Assembly (NCBI GenBank): GCA_028693155.1
Contig: JAQUVY010000010.1
Span: 1-40,207, forward strand
DNA from: Eubacteriales bacterium
Lineage (GTDB): Bacteria; Bacillota; Clostridia; Christensenellales; UMGS416
Direction of reading: 5' to 3'
Length of the DNA stretch: 40,207 nucleotides
Part shown: one piece after another, positions 30,943 to 38,585 of the stretch
How positions within the stretch are numbered: position 1 is the first letter of the stretch
Layout: each line of letters begins with the position of its first letter
The notes under the pieces: model-generated
The model's input: only the letters and a program-made list of their open reading frames with translations
The model's database searches: none
What the model was told of the DNA's origin: nothing
Position numbers and translations under genes: made by a program

Positions 30943-32730
30943 ATGGCAAAAACGTTTCTGATGGGCAATGAGGCCATTGCGCTGGGCGCCATCCACGCGG
31001 GGGTGCAGCTGGTGTCGGGCTATCCCGGCACGCCCTCCACCGAGGTGCTGGAAACAGTGGCAAAGGAAAATCCCGGGCACATCCATGTGGAGTGGTCGGT
31101 CAACGAAAAAGCGGCGCTGGAGGTGGCGGCCGGCGCGTCCTACGCCGGAGCGCGGGTCATGGTCACCATGAAGCAGGTAGGGCTGAACGTGGCATCCGAC
31201 CCGCTGATGAGCCTGGTCTATGTGGGGATAGAGGGCGGCATGGTGCTGGTGGTGGCCGACGATCCCGGCCCCATCTCCTCGCAGACCGAGCAGGACACCC
31301 GGCATTTCGCCCGTTTTGCAAAGCTGCCGGTTTTTGATCCCTCCTCACCCGAGGAGGCCTACGCCATGGTGCGCGAGGCGTTTGAGGTGTCCGAAAAATA
31401 CCACACGCCCGTCATTTTGCGCCCCACCACCCGGGTATGCCACGGCTGCGCCACGCTGGAAACCCAGCCCGCGCTGCCCGCGCGCCCCGTGCCGGGCTTC
31501 GGCAAGGATTCTTCCCGGTGGGTCATCTTCCCCAGGCTCTCCAACGCCAACCACAAGAAGATTGAAGCGTATTTGCCCCAGCTGGGCAAGGAGTTCTGCG
31601 AGAGCCCCTTCAACCGCCTGAGCGGCTTCGGCCGCCGAGGCATCGCCGCCGGCGGCATCGCCTATGAATACCTGATGGAAGCGCTGGGCGAGAACACCGA
31701 TGTGCGCGTGCTGAAGATCGGCACCCCGCACCCCTTCCCCGCTTCGCTGGCCGTGGAATTCATGACCGGGCTGGATGAGGTGCTGGTGCTGGAGGAGCTG
31801 GATGGGGTAATCGAGCGCGAGCTGACCGTGCTGTGCGGCCGCTATCACCTGAGAACCAAAATTTTGGGCAAGGCCAGCGGCCACGCGCCCTGCGCCGGTG
31901 AGCTGTCGGTGGAGATCGCGCGGGAGCTGGCCGAGGCCTTCCTCACGGGCAGCGAAGCCGCCGTTCCCCTGCCCAACCCGCCGCCGCTGCCTGTGCGGCC
32001 GCCGGTTTTATGCGCCGGCTGCCCGCACCGCGCGTCTTTTTACGCGGTCAAGAAGGCCATGGAAGGGAAGAAAGCCGTTTTTTCCGGTGACATCGGCTGC
32101 TACACGTTGGGCAACGCCCAACCGCTGGACATGACCGACACCTGCCTGTGCATGGGCGCAGGCGTCACCATCGCCCAGGGGCTGCAGGCTGTGGAGCCCG
32201 ACGCCGTGCATTTTGCCTTCATCGGCGACTCCACCTTCTTTGCCTCGGGCATCACCGGGGTGGTAAACGCCGTGTACAACCAGCACGATATGGTGCTGGT
32301 CGTGCTGGATAACTCCACCACCGCCATGACCGGCCATCAGCCTCACCCCGGCACCGGCCGCAGCGCCATGGGGGAGATCGCCGGACGGATCGACATTGAA
32401 AAGGTGCTGGAGGCGCTGGGCGTGTGCTCCATCCAAACCGTGGACCCGCTGGATCACAAGCTGGCGGTGGAGGCGGTGCGCTTTGCCGCGGGCATTCCCG
32501 GCGTGCGGGTCATCGTGTTCCGCTCGCCCTGCGTGGCCATTGCCCACCCCAACATTCCTTTCCGGGTCAACGAGCGCTGCGTGGGCTGCCAAAAGTGCAT
32601 CCGCGAGCTGGGCTGCCCCGCGCTGGTGCTGCAGGACGGCAAAGCGGCCATTGAACCCTCGCTCTGTGCCGGCTGCGGGCTGTGCGCCCGCATTTGCCCG
32701 GCTCACGCCATAGGAGGTGTGGAAGCATGA
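30943..32730 (+). CDS. iorA: Indolepyruvate:ferredoxin oxidoreductase, alpha subunit
   Basis: 595 residues from ATG 30943 (GGGAGG upstream); the frame extends into the T-box but that part is leader. It decarboxylates aryl pyruvates (from Trp, Phe or Tyr transamination) to aryl-acetyl-CoA, with thiamine pyrophosphate and ferredoxin. N-terminal pyrimidine/transketolase region: GNEAIALGAIHAGVQ, SGYPGTPSTEV, QTEQDTRHFARFAKLP. The thiamine-binding site is G428-D429-S430 with a following VLDNSTTAMTG. The C-terminus holds two [4Fe-4S] motifs: C546/C549/C552/C558 and C575/C578/C581/C585. The stop overlaps iorB as ATGA. It is controlled by the T-box in its leader. Confidence 0.96.
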   Translation: MAKTFLMGNEAIALGAIHAGVQLVSGYPGTPSTEVLETVAKENPGHIHVEWSVNEKAALEVAAGASYAGARVMVTMKQVGLNVASDPLMSLVYVGIEGGMVLVVADDPGPISSQTEQDTRHFARFAKLPVFDPSSPEEAYAMVREAFEVSEKYHTPVILRPTTRVCHGCATLETQPALPARPVPGFGKDSSRWVIFPRLSNANHKKIEAYLPQLGKEFCESPFNRLSGFGRRGIAAGGIAYEYLMEALGENTDVRVLKIGTPHPFPASLAVEFMTGLDEVLVLEELDGVIERELTVLCGRYHLRTKILGKASGHAPCAGELSVEIARELAEAFLTGSEAAVPLPNPPPLPVRPPVLCAGCPHRASFYAVKKAMEGKKAVFSGDIGCYTLGNAQPLDMTDTCLCMGAGVTIAQGLQAVEPDAVHFAFIGDSTFFASGITGVVNAVYNQHDMVLVVLDNSTTAMTGHQPHPGTGRSAMGEIAGRIDIEKVLEALGVCSIQTVDPLDHKLAVEAVRFAAGIPGVRVIVFRSPCVAIAHPNIPFRVNERCVGCQKCIRELGCPALVLQDGKAAIEPSLCAGCGLCARICPAHAIGGVEA

Positions 32731-33347
32731 TCCGAAATTGTTTGTTGTGCGGAGTGGGCGGTCAGGGCACCGTTCTGGCCTCCAAGCTCATTTCTGCCGC
32801 TGCCATGCAGCGCGGCGACGACGTGCGCACCGCCGAGACCATCGGCATGGCGCAGCGGGGCGGCTGCGTGGTCAGCCATGTGCGCATCGGCCGGGACATT
32901 CACTCCCCCATGATCCCGCTGGGTCAGGCGCAGATCATCCTCGCCTTCGAGCCGGCAGAAGCCGCGCGCTGCCTGCCCTACCTTGTCCCCGGCGGCACGG
33001 TGGTGGTCAACCGCAAGGCCGTGCAGCCCGTTACCGCCACCTTAAGCGGCAAGCCCTACGACGCCCAGGCCGTGTTGGACTATTTGGCCGCGCAGGTAGA
33101 AAACCTGGTGGTGCTGGACGGCGACGCCGTCTGCGCGCAGTGCGGCTCGCCCCGCGTGCTCAACGTGGCCCTGCTGGGTGCCGCCGCGCAAAGCGGCGCG
33201 CTGGGGCTCACCTGTGAAGAGCTTTCCGCCGCCATCATGCAGCGGGTAAAGCCGCAGTTCCACTCTCTCAATCTACAGGCGCTGGCGCTGGGCGCGCAAG
33301 CCGCCGAAAAGGAGCTTTCCCATGAAGATGAAGCAGGCACAGTTTGA
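32727..33347 (+). CDS. iorB: Indolepyruvate:ferredoxin oxidoreductase, beta subunit
   Basis: 206 residues from ATG 32727, overlapping the iorA stop; GGAGGTG lies 8 bases upstream. This is the 2-oxoacid:ferredoxin oxidoreductase gamma-type domain: CGVGGQGTVLASKLISAAA at the N-terminus, AETIGMAQRGGCVVSHVRIG, and NRKAVQPV in the middle. It pairs with IorA to complete the enzyme. The end overlaps the ligase gene by 26 bases, so the three proteins are co-translated. Confidence 0.95.
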   Translation: MIRNCLLCGVGGQGTVLASKLISAAAMQRGDDVRTAETIGMAQRGGCVVSHVRIGRDIHSPMIPLGQAQIILAFEPAEAARCLPYLVPGGTVVVNRKAVQPVTATLSGKPYDAQAVLDYLAAQVENLVVLDGDAVCAQCGSPRVLNVALLGAAAQSGALGLTCEELSAAIMQRVKPQFHSLNLQALALGAQAAEKELSHEDEAGTV

Positions 33348-34554
33348 CCTCATCAAGGCGCAGCTGACGCGCCTGGCCGCAGGCAGCGGCTTTTACGCCG
33401 ACAAGCTGGCCGGTATCGACGTCTCCGCCATTCAAAGTCAGGAAGACTTTGAAAAACTGCCCTTCACCTGGAAGGGCGACCTGCGCGAGGCCTACCCGCT
33501 GGGGCTGCAGGCCGTGCCCGATGAGGACATCGTGCGCATCCACTCCTCCTCCGGCACCACCGGCACGCCGGTCATCATCCCCTACACCCGGCAGGATGTG
33601 GAGGACTGGGCCGTCATGTTTGAGCGGTGCTACCGCATGGCGGGGATTACCCCGCTGGATCGCATTCATGTGACCCCGGGGTATGGGCTGTGGACGGCAG
33701 GCATCGGCTTTCAAAACGGCGCCGAGCGACTGGGCGCCATGGTCATCCCCATGGGTCCGGGCAACACGGACAAACAGCTGCGCATGATGGTGGATCTCAA
33801 ATCCACCGTGCTGTGCGCCACCTCGTCCTATGCGCTTTTGCTGGCCGAGGAGATTGCCCGCCGGGGCATCGGCGATCAGATCCATCTGCGCAAGGGCGTC
33901 ATCGGCTCCGAACGCTGGGGCGAAAAGATGCGCCGCCGCATTGCCGACGAATTGGGCGTGCAGCTGTATGACATCTACGGCCTTACCGAAATTTACGGCC
34001 CGGGCATCGGCATGAGCTGCGAGCACGAATGCGGCATCCATATGTGGGACGACTATATTTACTTCGAAGTGGTGAACCCCAAAACCGGAGCCGTGGTTCC
34101 CGATGGTGAAATCGGCGAGCTGGTCATCACCACCCTGCGCAAGCAGGGCGCGCCGCTGATTCGCTACCGCACCCACGACCTGACCCGCATTCTCCCGGGA
34201 GAGTGCGCCTGCGGCTCGCCCTATCCCCGCATCGACACCATTTTGGGGCGCACCGATGACATGGTGAAGGTCAAGGGCGTGAACATCTTCCCCAGCCAGA
34301 TCGACGAGATGCTGCGGGATATTCCCGGCGCATCCAGCGAATATCAGGTCATGATCGACCACCTCAACGGCAAGGATATCTGCACGCTGTTTGTAGAAAC
34401 CGCTCCGGGAGCCAACCTGTACGCGCTGGAGATGGAGATCGGCGACGCCTTCAAGCAAAAGATCGGCATCACCGCCGTCATCAAGCCCGTGGCGCTGGGC
34501 GATCTGCCCCGCAGCGAGAAAAAATCCACCCGCGTGTTCGACAACCGGTACTAA
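33322..34554 (+). CDS. Phenylacetate-CoA ligase family enzyme (PaaK-like)
   Basis: 410 residues from ATG 33322, with AAGGAGC upstream inside iorB. An AMP-forming acyl-CoA ligase: P-loop SSSGTTGTPVIIPYT (about 75-89), YGLTEIYGPGIG, LIRYRTHDLTR and GRTDDMVKVKGVNIFPSQID. PaaK-type enzymes join CoA to phenylacetate or other arylacetates. With iorAB this fits aryl-acid metabolism: either recapture of arylacetates, or ATP-consuming partner chemistry. Arylacetyl-CoA from IorAB would need a CoA ligase only in the reverse direction, so the direction here is not settled. Confidence 0.92.
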   Translation: MKMKQAQFDLIKAQLTRLAAGSGFYADKLAGIDVSAIQSQEDFEKLPFTWKGDLREAYPLGLQAVPDEDIVRIHSSSGTTGTPVIIPYTRQDVEDWAVMFERCYRMAGITPLDRIHVTPGYGLWTAGIGFQNGAERLGAMVIPMGPGNTDKQLRMMVDLKSTVLCATSSYALLLAEEIARRGIGDQIHLRKGVIGSERWGEKMRRRIADELGVQLYDIYGLTEIYGPGIGMSCEHECGIHMWDDYIYFEVVNPKTGAVVPDGEIGELVITTLRKQGAPLIRYRTHDLTRILPGECACGSPYPRIDTILGRTDDMVKVKGVNIFPSQIDEMLRDIPGASSEYQVMIDHLNGKDICTLFVETAPGANLYALEMEIGDAFKQKIGITAVIKPVALGDLPRSEKKSTRVFDNRY

Positions 34555-34557
34555 ACC

Positions 34558-35064
34558 ATGGCGGAGCGATTTTTATGCGTTCTGGCGCACTTGGACGCGG
34601 CGGGGCAAGCTGAAGTCTCCCGCGTTTGCGACGCGCTGCGCCAGGCAGGTTTTATTGGCCGGCAGACACCGGGGCTGTATCATCACATCACCCTGGGCAC
34701 CTTTGCCCCCGGCGAGGAAGCGCGTTTGACGAATCTGCTGGATACCGTCGCCCGGGACACGGCACCGGTGGAGATCCACTACAGCCATTTGGGGCTTTTC
34801 GGCACGCAGGTGCTTTTCCTTGCGCCCGACCTCACCCCGGCGCTCTCGGCGCTGCAAGCCCCCTTTGACCGGGATTTTGCCGGCAGCTATGACTGGACGC
34901 CGCACACCACACTGCTCATCGACGATCAGCCGGCCATCTGCGCCGCGCTGCCTGCGGCAGCTCAGGCATTCACACCCTTTACTGCCCATCTGGACGCGCT
35001 GAGCCTGTACGAATTTTACCCCACGCGCTTTATCGCGCTGAAAAAACTGCGCACAGACGCTTGA
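34558..35064 (+). CDS. 2H phosphoesterase superfamily protein (2'-5' RNA ligase-like)
   Basis: 168 residues from ATG 34558, three bases after the ligase stop. The two defining His-x-Thr motifs are present: HHITLGTF near residue 42 and PHTTLLI near residue 120. These proteins cleave or join cyclic-phosphate or 2',5' linkages in RNA or small nucleotides. It lies at the end of the iorAB operon with no strong ribosome site, so coupling to upstream translation is likely. Its link to aromatic metabolism is unexplained; it may be a hitchhiker. Confidence 0.82.
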   Translation: MAERFLCVLAHLDAAGQAEVSRVCDALRQAGFIGRQTPGLYHHITLGTFAPGEEARLTNLLDTVARDTAPVEIHYSHLGLFGTQVLFLAPDLTPALSALQAPFDRDFAGSYDWTPHTTLLIDDQPAICAALPAAAQAFTPFTAHLDALSLYEFYPTRFIALKKLRTDA

Positions 35065-35089
35065 CAGCCTTGGGGAGCTGTGCTATCAT
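35061..35089 (+). promoter_or_regulatory. Promoter of the second T-box transcript
   Basis: TTGACA (35061-35066, overlapping the upstream stop), 17-base spacer, TATCAT (35084-35089). Confidence 0.88.
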
Positions 35090-35095
35090 CTGAAA

Positions 35096-35379
35096 TAATT
35101 TCAAACGCGATGACGGGAAGAAACGCGGAGCGCATCCAGTCAAGAGAGCCGCCGGTTGGTGCAAGGCGGTACGGATTCCCTGCGAATTACTGGTCCCACG
35201 AGCGGCCAAACCCAACGCCGGCTTCGGCAAGTAGGTGCGGACGGGATTGCCTCCGTTATGAATCGGCAGGGCATTTATAGATGCCCCAAAGTGGGTATGA
35301 TTTTCATACCAAAAAGAGTGGTACCGCGGAAGTATATCGCTTTCGTCTCTTGCAAAGGCCGGAGACGAAAGCTTTTTTT
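35096..35379 (+). ncRNA. T-box riboswitch upstream of the isomerase/acyl-CoA synthetase fusion
   Basis: The T-box motif AGAGTGGTACCGCG is at 35315-35328. It is followed by a perfect 11-bp terminator stem (35339-35349 with 35362-35372) and T7. Stem I shows the conserved AGAGAG (35143-35148), then CCGCC-GGTTGGTGCAA-GGCGG (35149-35169). A GGGA/TCCC lower helix pairs 35115-35118 with 35194-35197. UGG (35191-35193) touches this helix, as in the iorA leader; UAC (35188-35190) is an alternative specifier. Another hairpin is at 35294-35310. T-box identity is certain; tRNA(Trp) versus tRNA(Tyr) is open. Confidence 0.95.
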
Positions 35380-35427
35380 CGTTCTCCCAACAAAACGAAA
35401 ATTTGTCAAGGAGGAACGACACAACAC

Positions 35428-37959
35428 ATGAAACTCGCATTTTCCACCCTGGGCTGCCCGGATTTTGACTGGTCTGACATTTATTCCATGGCTAAGGACA
35501 TGGGCTTTGACGGCATTGAGATGCGCGGTCTGGGCGATGCTATTTTTTCGGTGCATGCCAAGCCCTTCCGCGCCGATCAGCTGCCCAAGACCCGGGAGAA
35601 GCTCGCCCGGATGCATTTGGAGCTTCCCTGCCTGTCCACCCACTGCGCCTTAAAATATAAAGAGGAGTCGGAAAAGACCCACGCCGAGATCCGTGAATAT
35701 ATCGACCTGGCACAGCGCCTGGGCACGCCTTATATCCGCATCCTGGCTGACCGCTACCCCGCCCCCGACGGCGAGGTGGACGATGCGTGGATCCGCAAGG
35801 CGCTGACCCGCCTCATCCCCTATGCCGAGGCAGCGGGCGTCACGCTGCTGGTGGAGACCAACGGCGTTTACGCCGACACCGCCCGCCTGCGCGATCTGCT
35901 CAACGACATCCCCAGCGATGCCATCGGCGCGCTGTGGGACATTCACCACCCCTACCGCTACGCCCACGAAACGCCCGCGCAAACGGTGGAAAACTTGGGT
36001 GCCTACATCAAATATGTTCACGCCAAGGACTCGGTGATGGAAAACGGCCGGGCGGTCTACCGCATGATGGGAGAAGGCGATCTGCCCATCCCCGACATCA
36101 TGCGCGCCCTGCGCTCCATCAATTACGAGGGATACGTCTCGCTGGAATGGGTGAAAAGCTACACGCCCGACCTGCAGGAGGCCGGCGTAGTGTTCCCTCA
36201 CTTCGCCCATTATATGAGCCAGTTCATGGACAAGCCCGTCGAGTCGCACCGGCTGTATGACAACGCCCGCAGCACGGGAAAATTTGTCTGGCCCAAGGAG
36301 CACCTCATCGACCTGACCTTCCCGCAGGTGCTGGACCGCATGGTGGATGAATTTCCCGAGCAATACGCCTTCCGCTACACCACGCTGGATTACACCCGCA
36401 CCTACGCCGAATTCCGCGACGACGTGGACACCTTTGCCCGCTCTTTGCTGGCCATGGGGGTAAAATCCGGCGATCACGTGGCCATCTGGGCCACCAATGT
36501 GCCCGCCTGGTACATCACCTTTTGGGCGACCACCAAGATCGGCGCGGTGCTGGTGACGGTAAACACGGCCTATAAAATTCACGAGGCTGAATATTTGCTG
36601 CGCCAGAGCGACACCCATACGCTGGTCATGGTGGACGGCTACAAGGATTCGGATTATGTATCCATCATCAACGAACTGTGCCCCGAGCTGGCGCAAACAC
36701 CGGCCGGCAAGCCCCTGCACAGCAAGCGTCTGCCCTTCCTGCGCAACGTCATCACCGTGGACTCCCGGCAGCCCGGCTGCATGACCTGGGACGACGCCAT
36801 CGCCTTGGCGCCCAGCGTGCCCGCCGAAGAGGTCTACCGCCGCGCCGCTGCCATCGACAAGCACGACGTATGCAACATGCAGTACACCTCGGGCACCACC
36901 GGCTTCCCCAAGGGCGTCATGCTCACCCACTATAACGTGGTGAACAACGGCAAGGCCATCGGTGACTGCATGGACTTATCCACCGCCGACCGCATGATGA
37001 TCCAGGTGCCCATGTTCCACTGCTTCGGCATGGTGCTGGCCATGACGGCCTCCATGACCCACGGCGTGACCATGAGCCCCATCCCGGCCTTCTCCCCCAA
37101 GAAAGGGTTGGACTGCATCAACCGCGAGAAGATCACCTGCTTCCACGGCGTCCCCACCATGTTTATCGCCATGCTGGGGCATGACGACTTTGCCAAAACC
37201 GATTTCAGCCAAATGCGCACCGGCATCATGGCCGGCAGCCCCTGCCCCATCAAGGTAATGCAGGATGTGGTGGAAAAGATGCACATGAGCGAGATCTGCA
37301 TCACCTACGGGCAAACCGAGGCCAGCCCCGCCACCACCATGAGCAAGACTACTGATTCCCTGGATGCCCGCATCAATACCGTGGGCGCCTCCATGTTCGC
37401 GGTGGAATGCAAGATCGTCGATCCGGAGACCGGGGAAGATCTGCCCGACAATATGGACGGCGAATTCTGCGCCCGGGGCTATAACGTGATGAAGGGCTAC
37501 TATAAAATGCCCGAGGCCACCGCCGCCGTCATCGACGCCGAGGGTTGGCTGCACAGCGGCGACTTGGCTCGCCGCCTGCCCGACGGGTATTTTAAGATCA
37601 CCGGGCGCATCAAGGACATGATCATCCGCGGTGGGGAAAACATCTACCCCAAGGAAATCGAGGACTTTATTTACACCCATCCCAAGGTTTCCGATGTGCA
37701 GGTCATCGGCGTGCCCGACAAGGCCTACGGCGAGGAGATCATGGCGTGCGTGGTGCTCAAGCCCGGCGAAACCTCCACCGCCGAGGAGATCAAGGAATAT
37801 GTGGCTTCCCACATGGCCAAGCACAAAACGCCCCGGTATGTGGCCTTTGTGGAGGGCTTCCCCATGAACGCCGCCGGCAAGATCCTCAAGTATAAAATGC
37901 GGGAGCAGGCCGTGCAGCTGCTCAACCTGCAAGGCGCCAATTCCATCGAAACCGCCTGA
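35428..37959 (+). CDS. TIM-barrel isomerase/epimerase fused to AMP-forming acyl-CoA synthetase
   Basis: 843 residues from ATG 35428 (AAGGAGG 13 bases upstream). Residues 1 to about 275 form a xylose-isomerase-like TIM barrel with the likely metal ligands E143 (LLVETNG), D171 (LWDIHHP), H198 (YVHAKDS) and E240 (SLEWV). A short linker leads to an ANL-family acyl-CoA synthetase (about 295-840): P-loop T487-SGTTG, YGQTEASPATTM, GWLHSGDLARRLPDGY, GRIKDMIIRGGENIYP, and the catalytic Lys818 in NAAGKILKYKM. Both halves look complete. The synthetase half is most like fatty- or aryl-acyl CoA ligases. The frame is intact across the join, so it is a true fusion. The T-box ties it to amino-acid supply. 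The substrate of each half is unknown. Confidence 0.93.
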   Translation: MKLAFSTLGCPDFDWSDIYSMAKDMGFDGIEMRGLGDAIFSVHAKPFRADQLPKTREKLARMHLELPCLSTHCALKYKEESEKTHAEIREYIDLAQRLGTPYIRILADRYPAPDGEVDDAWIRKALTRLIPYAEAAGVTLLVETNGVYADTARLRDLLNDIPSDAIGALWDIHHPYRYAHETPAQTVENLGAYIKYVHAKDSVMENGRAVYRMMGEGDLPIPDIMRALRSINYEGYVSLEWVKSYTPDLQEAGVVFPHFAHYMSQFMDKPVESHRLYDNARSTGKFVWPKEHLIDLTFPQVLDRMVDEFPEQYAFRYTTLDYTRTYAEFRDDVDTFARSLLAMGVKSGDHVAIWATNVPAWYITFWATTKIGAVLVTVNTAYKIHEAEYLLRQSDTHTLVMVDGYKDSDYVSIINELCPELAQTPAGKPLHSKRLPFLRNVITVDSRQPGCMTWDDAIALAPSVPAEEVYRRAAAIDKHDVCNMQYTSGTTGFPKGVMLTHYNVVNNGKAIGDCMDLSTADRMMIQVPMFHCFGMVLAMTASMTHGVTMSPIPAFSPKKGLDCINREKITCFHGVPTMFIAMLGHDDFAKTDFSQMRTGIMAGSPCPIKVMQDVVEKMHMSEICITYGQTEASPATTMSKTTDSLDARINTVGASMFAVECKIVDPETGEDLPDNMDGEFCARGYNVMKGYYKMPEATAAVIDAEGWLHSGDLARRLPDGYFKITGRIKDMIIRGGENIYPKEIEDFIYTHPKVSDVQVIGVPDKAYGEEIMACVVLKPGETSTAEEIKEYVASHMAKHKTPRYVAFVEGFPMNAAGKILKYKMREQAVQLLNLQGANSIETA

Positions 37960-37970
37960 CGCCATTCACC

Positions 37971-38006
37971 AAAATGCCGTTGCCTTTGGGTAGCGGCATT
38001 TTTTGA
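37971..38006 (+). terminator. Intrinsic terminator of the fusion gene
   Basis: A stem AAAATGCCG with a loop and CGGCATTTT, plus T run, from 37971 to 38005. Confidence 0.88.
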
Positions 38007-38035
38007 TTGACAGCGCCGCGCGCGCCGTCTATGGT
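38007..38035 (+). promoter_or_regulatory. Promoter of the small membrane protein gene
   Basis: TTGACA (38007-38012) directly behind the terminator, 17-base spacer, TATGGT (38030-38035). The leader is very short. Confidence 0.65.
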
Positions 38036-38056
38036 GATAGCAGGAGGATGTATGAG

Positions 38057-38293
38057 ATGGATAAGACTGCGCGTACATGGATCGCCATTGCCATTGCCGT
38101 GGCCTTGTTGTGCACCTGTTTCGCCTGTGTAGATTGGGTGCGCTGCCGTGCGGAGCTGGATCCCATTTTCGCGCTGAACATCGGCGCAGACGGCATTAAC
38201 CATTGGGTGGGCGTGGGCTATCACGTTTTCCGAACCGAAAACCGCTCGAACGTCCCGTTGGGGCCGCCGCATTTTTTCTGGTTCTGGCAATAA
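38057..38293 (+). CDS. Small secreted or membrane-anchored protein, unknown function
   Basis: 78 residues from ATG 38057, with AGGAGG nine bases upstream; the in-frame ATG at 38048 is too close to that site. One N-terminal hydrophobic helix (about 7-26) with Cys residues is followed by a ~50-residue outside part containing NIGADGINHWVGVGYHVFR and a Trp/Phe-rich end. The good ribosome site and promoter support a real gene. No family recognised with confidence. Confidence 0.65.
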   Translation: MDKTARTWIAIAIAVALLCTCFACVDWVRCRAELDPIFALNIGADGINHWVGVGYHVFRTENRSNVPLGPPHFFWFWQ

Positions 38294-38485
38294 CCAGTGC
38301 CGCACAGCGGCAATATGAGAGCGGCAATTAACGGAAAAGCGAGAACCCCACAAGGGGTAGCCGGCCCTTAACCAGTGCCATCCCTTGGCGGGCTTCCCCT
38401 TGCAGGGCGGCGCCGTGTAAACGGCTCCTTCACTCTCCAAAGGGCGGCCGCCGGAGCGCCCCTTGCCTAATACGTTATATTTTTT
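38294..38485. repeat. Structured GC-rich intergenic element, possible interspersed repeat
   Basis: About 190 bases with no credible gene but with several hairpins: ACCCC-ACA-AGGGGT near 38345, GCCGTGTAAACGGC near 38410 and an imperfect CAAAGGGCG/CGCCCCTTG pair near 38440-38466. The sequence TAACCAGTGCC occurs twice, near 38291 and 38369. The shape suggests a small repetitive element or structured RNA remnant. It ends where AT-rich promoter DNA begins (38465 onward). Confidence 0.4.
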
Positions 38486-38506
38486 ATGTTTATCGTAAAA
38501 TTTATG

Positions 38507-38535
38507 TTGACATTCATTAACTCCTTTGCTACACT
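38507..38535 (+). promoter_or_regulatory. Promoter of the DUF2975/HTH operon
   Basis: TTGACA (38507-38512), 17-base spacer, TACACT (38530-38535), in an AT-rich stretch. Confidence 0.85.
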
Positions 38536-38585
38536 ATAGTCATCTTATGAGCCGCCTGAACACAGCGCGGCAGAGGAGTTTTATT

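Noticed and set aside
37922-38440. A 172-codon minus-strand frame over the end of the fusion gene and the intergenic segment
   Set aside because: It crosses a terminator and a promoter, overlaps two genes, and looks like spurious translation of the structured element.
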